Assembly: GCA_963838495.1 (NCBI GenBank)
Contig: CAWIRC010000001.1
Span: 2,542,001-2,606,000 of the forward strand
DNA: 64,000 bases
Reading direction: 5' to 3'
Source: JBEKIK01 sp963838495
GTDB taxonomy: Bacteria; Planctomycetota; Planctomycetia; Pirellulales; Thermoguttaceae
Shown: one piece after another, positions 46,809 to 54,322 of the stretch
Layout: each line of letters starts with the position of its first letter
Position numbering within the stretch: the first letter of the stretch is position 1
The notes under the pieces: model-generated
What the model was told of the DNA's origin: nothing
Seen by the model: only the letters and a program-made list of their open reading frames with translations
The model's database searches: none
Translations under genes and position numbers: made by a program

Positions 46809-49800
46809 TTATGCGTCTTCGTCTTCCGCACCGTCAAACAACTTCTTGCCTACTTTGCGCGAAGGCGGCTTACGAGCATACTCCGGCACGGGAGGTAGTT
46901 CATCGTCCTTGAAACATGGCCCCTTGATCACAGCCGACAATAGCTTGGCCTGGGCAGGGTATTCGGCCAAAGTCGCTTCCAGCACCCAAAGAAGCTCCAG
47001 AAGCTCGGTCGTAAAATCGCCTGTCCAGCGCTCGGGGCGAATGTCGTCAAGGGGTGAAGATTTCTTTCCGCCGCCTTTCTTCATGCGATACTTTAGCCAT
47101 GATTGCACAACCTTCAAGCCGGATACTTCAAACTCATATACCTCTAGGGCGACGGGGGCAAACTCGCCACCGCCGACATGCAGGGTTTTCGTGGTGTCGT
47201 TGTATTCGTAGTTTTCAGGATAGTTGTCCGGTTCGCCCGGAACGGATTTTACACAGCGGGCTTTGCCCTTAGGCACTTGGCCGGCATGATGTCCCTTGGG
47301 TACAAAGCGCTGGCCGTAGGTATGCAGCCAAAGCAATTTCGCCCCCACATTGCACACCTGTGTAAACAGATTTGCATCTTTCGTAATCGGTATCCGAAGT
47401 TCGCGTGTACCAAGTTCATCGGCATAACTCTTGGTAAAAGCAGGTTGGGCCAGTACGCCATAAACGTATGCTAGGAAATCTTCCGGCGTAAGATTCTTGC
47501 CGTACACGTTGTCAAGCATATCCAACATCCCTGGCAAAATGTTGGCTTCTCTGCCTGTAACATTGCGATATAGGGGCACAACTTCTTTTGCCCCAAACGA
47601 TCCACGAAAATAGTGCAAGTCCGGTATTTCAGCGGTAGCAGTTAAAGCGGGGCCATTGCCCAACGGATGATTTAATAGTGTTGTCACATAAATTTGCACA
47701 TTACTATGAGCAACCCAAAGGTCAGGACGCGGACGAGACATTAACCGACCATCTGCTATGATCCACTGGCGGTCAAATGACCTATATGCGTAACGCGCAA
47801 CCGGAGGGATCGGCGCATTATTAGGCAATTTGGCTATAGGCGTGAAGTCTGCCGAAGGAGTTAATGAGACGCGATAAATGTGGTCAAATTCTCGGTCGCC
47901 TGTTCCATGGAAAGATAGTGATCTGTCATTTGTGGTAAGTAGTCTGTGCCAACGCTTTTCCAGCGAGTCCATATCTGGTGCTATTGGCCAATTCCGCTTT
48001 AGTTGAACACCCGAATGCTGCCAAGGCAGTAAATCAGTTAATAGAGGCCAATCAAAATACTTGCCCACGCCAACGGGGCGGAAAGGCGCTTGCCAATCGT
48101 CGGGGCAATCTTCCCATTGCAGGGAAGCAAAGTCAGTTATTGCATCTAGAGCCTTCAATTTCTCATCGCGCGTACCTTCGTCAATGCGGGCTAATCGCAC
48201 CTTGGCAGGCGTATTTTTGTCAGGCTTGTCGTAGCGGGCAGCCACGGCAATTGCCACAGGGGTTTGAATGGCGAAGACGTTTTCACTCTTGCGTGTGCCC
48301 CGCCCTTCGCCGCCCAAGTCCAGAATCCAGATTTCATCGCATAGCCGGCGCATGTGTTCGCGCATGCCGCAGAAGGCGTCGCCGTCCAGGTAGCTTGACG
48401 CACTGATGAATGAAACTATGCCGGGTCCGGCGGTTGTGTTGTGTTCTAGAACTTTCCATAATGCCCATCGCCAGAAATAAACGTATAGGTTGTATAGATT
48501 CTTGACGTGTACTCCATGTCCGGCAGCAATCGCCGGGTCAAGGAAGTCCTTGAAGATTGCAGCCGAACCCTTTCCGTCATCACCCCAGCGGACCCAATGG
48601 CCGGTGCGGGCTTTGTTGGTTTCGTCGGCGGCTTCGTGGCGGTCATAAGGCGGATTGCCCAGGCAAACGATTACGGGAACCTTGTCTTTGACTTCCAGCG
48701 CCCGGCGGTGTTGTTCGGCAATGGGTTTCAAGAACAGGGGAAGTTGTGGCGGCTTGGTATAGGGGCTCTCCAGCGTATCGGTCAGATAAACGTGGGTTCC
48801 GTTTGCAGGTAACTTCGCGCCTCTGTTAGCAAGGGCACGGCTAACGCGAAGCTCTGATACTGCAAACGGGCCGACCATGATTTCAAAGCCATAGATGTTG
48901 CCGGCAAGGGCCGTTGCCTGCCCCGGCACAGCACCAGCGCCTTGCAGGGCTTCAACCTTGCCCAAGGCGTGGTCGATGACGCCAAGAAGATAAGTTCCGG
49001 TTCCTACGGCCGGGTCCAACGTCACAACATCATGGTCAGCGAAGCCGAGGGCCTTGCCCAGTCTGTTAGTCAACAGGTCGTCAATCAGGCGGACTTGGGC
49101 GCGGACGACTTCAACAGGCGTGTAATACACCCCTGCGTCCTTGCGGAGTTTGGGGTCATAGGCTGCCAGGAAGTCTTCGTAGAAGTAAAGCCACGGGTCT
49201 TTGGGCCCTGTCAGCGCTTCCTGTGGCACTTCCCCAATGACGCGGATCAGCAAATTTAGCGAAGCGGAGATTTCCGCCTGCGCGTCGGGATCGGTCAACA
49301 CCTGAAGCGCCCGGGAAAGCAAGCTGTGTTCGGCGGCCAGTGCTGCTTCAGCACTAGCCAGGGTCAGCGGGTGGGCCCCTTCACTCCGAGCCAGCAACAG
49401 TGCAAAGGTCACGGTCTGTGCATAGGCGTCGGCGAATTGTTCATTGCTCGCGTCGGGGAACAGAAGTTGCCGCCAGTCCTTGCCCAGTTGCACCAATGGC
49501 GATTGCAGGTCTTTCAAGGCATCGGTTACATCATCGCGCAGCATCCGACATAGTGGGGCCAGGAGGTCGGCAAGGTCCTTAACTTTCTTGGGGATGATCG
49601 GCTGCCAGGAAAGGAAATCTATAAGCAATCCTAGCACTGGATGAGCGTCATTGGCCGCAACAGCGTTCTTGCCTTCGGTTGACACGTCACCGGACAGTCT
49701 CACCATGCGGCCGACTTGTTTCCCGTCGCGGTACAAAGTCCACTCATTCCCGTCACAGTAAATAAGATTCGGAATGGCTTGGAACCGCTTCCATTGATCT

Positions 49801-50108
49801 TTGTTGTGTCCAGTGAATCGATTCGGATTTGCCCCAATACCCGGGGCTTTTAGTTCCACATATCCGACAAGCAGTTTGTTGGCATGTATAGCATAATCGG
49901 GTTTGCCTATTCGGCCGGCCAGCTTGATTTCGCCAGTACAAATTATCTTTCGCCCGAGTGCGTGCCCGACTTCCTGTATGAAGGTTTCAAGAGGGCCACG
50001 AAGTTGATCTTCTGGTTCGCCAGCGGTCAAAGTTGTCATCTTGGCCGTGACGGTGGCGGCAAATGTCTTCAAAGCGGCAAGTATTGCTTTTTCGTCGGGC
50101 ATAGGCAA
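46809..50108 (-). CDS. Single-chain nuclease-methyltransferase, type ISP/IIG-like restriction enzyme
   Basis: 1099 residues, intact. The N-terminal nuclease domain has a PD-(D/E)xK arrangement: Asp71 in KPDYAI, Glu85 and Lys87 in YVELKAPG. A helical region follows (to about residue 300), then an N6-adenine methyltransferase: GVYYTPVEVV (326-335), motif I DPAVGTGTYL (365-374), motif IV NPPYDR (485-490). The C-terminal 500 residues match the target-recognition/specificity region of type ISP enzymes (e.g. LGGEGRGTRKSENVFAI, YRSFDRQWIIADGRLMSRPRPDLWV). No superfamily-2 helicase motifs lie between nuclease and methyltransferase, unlike LlaGI/LlaBIII. Probable stand-alone phage-defence enzyme; no accessory defence gene adjoins. 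Confidence 0.85.
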   Translation of the reverse strand: MPMPDEKAILAALKTFAATVTAKMTTLTAGEPEDQLRGPLETFIQEVGHALGRKIICTGEIKLAGRIGKPDYAIHANKLLVGYVELKAPGIGANPNRFTGHNKDQWKRFQAIPNLIYCDGNEWTLYRDGKQVGRMVRLSGDVSTEGKNAVAANDAHPVLGLLIDFLSWQPIIPKKVKDLADLLAPLCRMLRDDVTDALKDLQSPLVQLGKDWRQLLFPDASNEQFADAYAQTVTFALLLARSEGAHPLTLASAEAALAAEHSLLSRALQVLTDPDAQAEISASLNLLIRVIGEVPQEALTGPKDPWLYFYEDFLAAYDPKLRKDAGVYYTPVEVVRAQVRLIDDLLTNRLGKALGFADHDVVTLDPAVGTGTYLLGVIDHALGKVEALQGAGAVPGQATALAGNIYGFEIMVGPFAVSELRVSRALANRGAKLPANGTHVYLTDTLESPYTKPPQLPLFLKPIAEQHRRALEVKDKVPVIVCLGNPPYDRHEAADETNKARTGHWVRWGDDGKGSAAIFKDFLDPAIAAGHGVHVKNLYNLYVYFWRWALWKVLEHNTTAGPGIVSFISASSYLDGDAFCGMREHMRRLCDEIWILDLGGEGRGTRKSENVFAIQTPVAIAVAARYDKPDKNTPAKVRLARIDEGTRDEKLKALDAITDFASLQWEDCPDDWQAPFRPVGVGKYFDWPLLTDLLPWQHSGVQLKRNWPIAPDMDSLEKRWHRLLTTNDRSLSFHGTGDREFDHIYRVSLTPSADFTPIAKLPNNAPIPPVARYAYRSFDRQWIIADGRLMSRPRPDLWVAHSNVQIYVTTLLNHPLGNGPALTATAEIPDLHYFRGSFGAKEVVPLYRNVTGREANILPGMLDMLDNVYGKNLTPEDFLAYVYGVLAQPAFTKSYADELGTRELRIPITKDANLFTQVCNVGAKLLWLHTYGQRFVPKGHHAGQVPKGKARCVKSVPGEPDNYPENYEYNDTTKTLHVGGGEFAPVALEVYEFEVSGLKVVQSWLKYRMKKGGGKKSSPLDDIRPERWTGDFTTELLELLWVLEATLAEYPAQAKLLSAVIKGPCFKDDELPPVPEYARKPPSRKVGKKLFDGAEDEDA

Positions 50109-50403
50109 AGGATACTCAGTTTCATGCCACGCGTCAATTCAACCTTAAACACGGTGTCGCTCTTGCCTAAGTTGGAATTATATGATACGCGCCCATCCAC
50201 TACTCCCCCCCGGCCAAAAACCTCCCTTGAAATCCAATCTATAAATATATACACTATCGTCCCATTGTCGTCACCCATCCCCGCCTCTCCCGAACCTCTG
50301 TCTGTCATTCCCATGTCCACTAACATCTATTTCGTGCTTTCGTTCTTTCGCCATTTCGTGATCATCTCTAGCCCCTAGCCCCTAATCTCTAGTCCCTACC
50401 TGC

Positions 50404-50979
50404 ATGTTCGACGCCCAAAAACGCCGCAAAGTCATTGCCCTCATCACCAACGGCAGTTCACGCCGCGTGGCCGCCCAGTACGTAGGCTGCGCGCCCAGCA
50501 CCATCACCCGCGCCGCCGCCCGTGATCCCGACTTCGCCGCCCAACTCGCCCAAGCCGAAAAAGCCGCCGAAATCGACGCCCTCCGCTATATCCGTCTAGC
50601 CGCGCGTAAAGACCGCTACTGGCGCGCAGCCGCCTGGCTCCTCGAACGCAAAAATCCCGAAGATTTCGCCTCTCGCCCCCCCACACTCTTCACCGGTGAA
50701 GAAGTCTATCAAATCATCTCCCGAATCGCCGAAACCCTCCACGACGAAATCCCCGACGAAAGCTGCGATCGCGTCCTCGCCAAGCTCGAAGACCTGATTG
50801 AAGCCTGCCGCCTTGAACAAACTACCCCCACGTTCCCAAAACCTCCACCCTCCGAACCCTCCTTGCCTTCCCCTGACTCCCCGCACCAACTCACGCAACA
50901 CCCTTCCTCCGAGCCGCCCGAACTTACGACCGATCAGCCAATCGCAACTCCTTGTAATGATGAGACTTCCTCCACGTAA
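50404..50979 (+). CDS. HTH protein, terminase-small-subunit-like
   Basis: 191 residues. N-terminal helix-turn-helix (RRKVIALITNGSSRRVAAQYVGCAPSTITRAAARDPDFAAQLAQAEKAAE), then DALRYIRLAARKDRYWRAAAWLLERKNPEDF, typical of the DNA-binding part of phage terminase small subunits and of related chromosomal proteins widespread in planctomycetes. A Pro/Ser-rich disordered C-terminal tail (about residues 140-191). No terminase large subunit or other phage gene adjoins, so it is a domesticated or orphan protein. Divergent from the restriction enzyme gene. Ribosome site weak. Confidence 0.65.
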   Translation: MFDAQKRRKVIALITNGSSRRVAAQYVGCAPSTITRAAARDPDFAAQLAQAEKAAEIDALRYIRLAARKDRYWRAAAWLLERKNPEDFASRPPTLFTGEEVYQIISRIAETLHDEIPDESCDRVLAKLEDLIEACRLEQTTPTFPKPPPSEPSLPSPDSPHQLTQHPSSEPPELTTDQPIATPCNDETSST

Positions 50980-51098
50980 ATCTGACGTAAAAAATCAATA
51001 TCTGAAAAAGGCGTTGCACAAAATCACCCCTAAACAATTGTCAAACCGTCCAATCACATGTATCTTATACCAATACACTCTTCTCAAAGGTATTTTTT

Positions 51099-52013
51099 AT
51101 GGCCGATCCGCCGGAAAAACGGGAAAAACGCACCAATCCCTTGCTCGACGAGGGGGAATTCCAGATTGCCGCCCAGCCGACCGCGCCCAGGGTGGTGCCG
51201 TCTTTTGTGGAAAGGCATATCCGGGCGGCGGAAGAGAAGCGCACCGCCGAGGCCAAAAAACCAAAGCCGCAGCCGCCGCGCTGGCCCATGTTTTCCGGCA
51301 TATTTCTCTACCCATTCTATCTATGCACGCTAGCTTCGTGGATGTTCATAGCGGCGGGGCTTACGATCTTCGGCTGGCTGTTCATGTTCTGGTGGGAGTA
51401 CGCGGCCATCATGCACGCCACAGGAGCGTATTATTTGGGACTTCCCGTATTCGCCGCCGGACTTCTTACCATCGGTTATGCCGCGTCCTGCTCATTCGGC
51501 ATCATCGAGGCGACTTCGAACGGCAGGGATGAATTCGAAGTTTTGCACCTCGTGGAATGGAAGGAATTGATTTGGAATTTTCTGCATATAGCCGCGCTTG
51601 CGGCCCAGGCCGGCGTGATCGGATACGCCGTCGAGATGCTGAGCGGCAGCGATTCATGGCTGCCGATGCTCGTGGGCACGCTGGCGGTATTTCCCCTTGT
51701 GCTTTTGGGGGCTCTGGCGGCCGACGGGGCCTGGGCGCCTTTGGCCATCGGAAAAATACTGCAAAGTATTTTTCTGGTTCCCTGGGCGTGGGGCTTATTA
51801 TACCTGGAGACCACGCCCATGATCGCGGCCTGGACTTGGCTTGTAGTAACCCAACTCGGAGGGCAGGGGCCCTGGTTTGTGCCTTTGTACGCAGGGCCTC
51901 TTTTGGCAACGATTATCCTGATTTACGCCCGGCTGATGGGCAGGCTTGCCGGGTGCATTGCGGAGTCAACAAAAAAACTTTTAGAAGGAGACGAAGATGA
52001 AGAATCGCAGTAG
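51099..52013 (+). CDS. Multi-pass membrane protein, unknown
   Basis: 304 residues. A charged cytoplasmic N-terminus of about 70 residues (EKREKRTNPLLDEGEF...), then five or six hydrophobic segments including GIFLYPFYLCTLASWMFIAAGLTIFGWLFMFWW, LPVFAAGLLTIGYAASCSFGIIEA and LVGTLAVFPLVLLGALAADG, and an acidic C-terminus (LLEGDEDEESQ). Planctomycete-type membrane protein without catalytic motif that I recognise. Its 3' end overlaps the next gene's start and holds that gene's AAGGAG ribosome site, so the two are coupled. Confidence 0.75.
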   Translation: MADPPEKREKRTNPLLDEGEFQIAAQPTAPRVVPSFVERHIRAAEEKRTAEAKKPKPQPPRWPMFSGIFLYPFYLCTLASWMFIAAGLTIFGWLFMFWWEYAAIMHATGAYYLGLPVFAAGLLTIGYAASCSFGIIEATSNGRDEFEVLHLVEWKELIWNFLHIAALAAQAGVIGYAVEMLSGSDSWLPMLVGTLAVFPLVLLGALAADGAWAPLAIGKILQSIFLVPWAWGLLYLETTPMIAAWTWLVVTQLGGQGPWFVPLYAGPLLATIILIYARLMGRLAGCIAESTKKLLEGDEDEESQ

Positions 52014-52669
52014 AAAAATCTGGGGACTGTCCCGATTTTTGTACCAACAAAAATGGGACTGTCCCCTTTTGGCCGTTTGTGCCAGGATCGCCGCAATCGG
52101 AACAATTCTGGCCGTCGCCGGTTGCGCGGGCAAGGCCATCGTGCCGACCTCGTACAACACTTACAATTCCAAGGACGGGGCGTTCAAAATCGAATATCCG
52201 GCCGGTTGGGATGTCAACGGCGGCGACACACGCGATTATGGCTGGGCAAAATTCACTTCAGGCAGCGCGAAAATCTATGTCGAACGCGAACTCGGTCGGC
52301 TCGCTTATGGGCGACTTAGCCGGCCCGAGAACCATGCACGTGGGAGGGCAAGTCGTAACCGTCAACGAAGAGAATGCCCCGGTGGCCAAGGTTCACGAGC
52401 AGGAAAAGCAGGGATTCGAAGATGACGAAGGCGTTACCGAGCAGAAGCCGGCGGTTGTGAAAACCGGGTTTTCCGACGCGCGGAAATCGGAATTCACCGG
52501 CTCAAAGACCTTCGGCGGCGCGATCCACGGATGCCGGGTTACGGCGCTTAGTTCCACCAGGCGAATCCGCGTGGTCTGCGAGTGCCCGGAATCCGAGTGG
52601 GAGGCCCTAAAACCCGCCTTTGACAAGGCGATCGAGAGCATGGGGATGGGCAAGCCGCAGCCGTTATAG
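51997..52669 (+). CDS. Lipoprotein, PsbP-like (frameshifted, repeat in signal peptide)
   Basis: About 223 residues after repair. Starts inside the previous gene with AGGAG upstream. The signal peptide ends with a lipobox (ILAVAGC) but is preceded by about 20 codons made from a GGGACTGTCCC / ATTTTTGT...ACAAAAAT palindrome (52023-52063; protein WGLSRFLYQQKWDC), so the n-region looks expanded by a repeat insertion. The mature part, TYNSKDGAFKIEYPAGWDVNGG and a C-terminal ECPESEWEALKPAFDKAIESMG, resembles PsbP/Mog1-like lipid-anchored domains. One missing base near 52288 shifts the frame. Function unknown. Confidence 0.7.
52023..52063. repeat. GGACTGTCCC palindrome read in frame in lipoprotein signal region
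   Basis: GGGACTGTCCC, ATTTTTGT-ACCA-ACAAAAAT and a second GGGACTGTCCC form a nested hairpin. It encodes in-frame residues within the lipoprotein N-terminus. Confidence 0.75.
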
Positions 52670-52830
52670 GGCTTTAACTATATCCAGCCATCCTCACCTT
52701 TACTCCCTTTCCCGCAGCCAACCAACCATGCCGGCCAACACCGACCATCGCGTCGCGATGGCGCCCGGTCGGTGTCCGATGGCGCAGGTCGGCGGCCGGC
52801 GAGGGGATGATGATAAGAGTTTCATAAAAA

Positions 52831-54126
52831 TCAATAGCCCTCCGCCCCAGCCTTCAAATCATAAAAAAAAATCAGCCATGCCGCAAACGATATCACGCTA
52901 AGCGGCAGCAGCATGGTGAAGGCGGGATGCAGGCGCGTGAGCGAAGTCTCGAACTCGCCGCAGGAGAAAATCGTCAGGCTCAACCAGGTAGTGCAGGTCC
53001 ACAGGCGGAGTTTCTTTTCCTGTAAACTTGCAATCACCGCCCAGGCGGCCGGCGGGGCGATCAGTCCGTATGTCAACTGCTCCGAGCCGGGACCGAAAAG
53101 CAGTTGCCAGGATACCCAAATCGAGATGGTCACGGTCATCACAAATCTAAAGGTTGCATCCGCGCCGGGGGCAATCCCATTTCGAACATGGGGGGAAAGA
53201 TCGTCGATCTTATCTTCTTTTTGGGAAAGGAAAAAATTCCGCATGCGCCGGCGTTGCCGGAAGCACCACAGGAACATGAAGAAAGCCGAGCAAAGTTGGA
53301 GCAGATGATACCCCAACGGCGAGACCGGCGGCCATAAATTTTCCCAGATCGACCAGGCGTCGCGGAATCCTCCCCAGCGACTGTGAAGGTGACTTGCCAG
53401 GCTGTCATACCATTCTTGATATTGTCCCACGACTACGGGAAACGGCCGGGTTAAAAAGGGCAGCAGCGCCAGTGCAAGGGCGGCAATAGCGAATCGCCAG
53501 GATAGCTGCCTCGGCCAAAAGATCATCAGCAAAAGCACTATCATTATCGGCCAGATCTTGATGAACACCGGCAGGGCCAGGAGAATGGAAGCGGTCCACC
53601 AGCAATTGCGTTTGATGGCCGCAACGGCAAAAATCGCCACGGCTATTACTAGAGAATTGGTTTGTCCAGACCAAATGCCCGACATCGATCCAAGCAGCGT
53701 CAGCCCGAGAAACCAGGCCTCGCTTTTCGGCGGCCAAGAGCCGGGCAGTAGTTCGCGAACCATTAGACGCAGGGCGCAAAACGTCGCCGCAACGCTTAAT
53801 ATGTTCCACAAGCTTGAGCCAAGCCAATCGGGCAGAAGGGCAAACGGCGTGAACAGGACGGCAAAGCTGGGCGAATAACGAAATATGTCGTCAGTCAAAC
53901 CCGGATAACCGGCGTGCAACGGCAGGTCGGCCCACCAGTGGCGCGAGGCCCAAGCCAAAACCGGATAAACCGAATGGTGACCATGCCGGGCGATGGATTT
54001 AACGCACACTGCCACGGCCAAGGCGATCCATAGCCCGGTTGCCAGGCTGAGCCAACGGGAGTCATCCGGAAGATGATCGGTTTTGCGGGTTGAAATCGGA
54101 GCAGCGTCCATTTTATTCATGGGCAT
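52831..54126 (-). CDS. GT87-like (DUF2029) polyprenol-phosphate mannosyltransferase
   Basis: 431-residue integral membrane glycosyltransferase of the GT-C fold. At least nine helices; the first extracytoplasmic loop has DLPLHAGYPGLTDDIFRYSPSFAVLFTPF, with the Asp-containing motif and YSP element characteristic of DUF2029/GT87 proteins. Then SGIWSGQTNSLVIAVAIF and LPVFIKIWPIMIVLLLM. These enzymes use lipid-linked sugar donors at the periplasmic face to build glycolipids or glycans. The start is ambiguous (54126, 54117 or 54111). Divergent from comEC. Confidence 0.78.
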   Translation of the reverse strand: MPMNKMDAAPISTRKTDHLPDDSRWLSLATGLWIALAVAVCVKSIARHGHHSVYPVLAWASRHWWADLPLHAGYPGLTDDIFRYSPSFAVLFTPFALLPDWLGSSLWNILSVAATFCALRLMVRELLPGSWPPKSEAWFLGLTLLGSMSGIWSGQTNSLVIAVAIFAVAAIKRNCWWTASILLALPVFIKIWPIMIVLLLMIFWPRQLSWRFAIAALALALLPFLTRPFPVVVGQYQEWYDSLASHLHSRWGGFRDAWSIWENLWPPVSPLGYHLLQLCSAFFMFLWCFRQRRRMRNFFLSQKEDKIDDLSPHVRNGIAPGADATFRFVMTVTISIWVSWQLLFGPGSEQLTYGLIAPPAAWAVIASLQEKKLRLWTCTTWLSLTIFSCGEFETSLTRLHPAFTMLLPLSVISFAAWLIFFYDLKAGAEGY

Positions 54127-54230
54127 AAATCACATAAAATTCTCGTCCGGCAGGGGGATGGTATTAAAAAAAAGTCATCTCGTCAAGGTCGTTCGGCAGG
54201 TAAGCGGAGGGCCAAGAATAATTATTGATT

Positions 54231-54297
54231 TTTGTGGTGCAGGCAACCACTGCCGTGGCGATGCGGTCGGTCGCAGGCGAGACGCCTGCAACACAAA
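54231..54297. repeat. TTTGTG(G)TGCAGGC inverted repeat
   Basis: TTTGTGGTGCAGGC (54231-54244) and GCCTGCAACACAAA (54284-54297), 13 of 14 paired, with an inner CGGTCGG/GCAGGCGAGACGCC segment. Lies in the short gap between the divergent GT87-like and comEC genes. Confidence 0.7.
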
Positions 54298-54322
54298 TTA
54301 TTATTTGACAGGGGGAGGATAC

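Noticed and set aside
50404..50979. Prophage indicated by a terminase-like HTH gene
   Set aside because: No large terminase, capsid, integrase or attachment repeats nearby; such HTH proteins also occur as orphans in planctomycetes.
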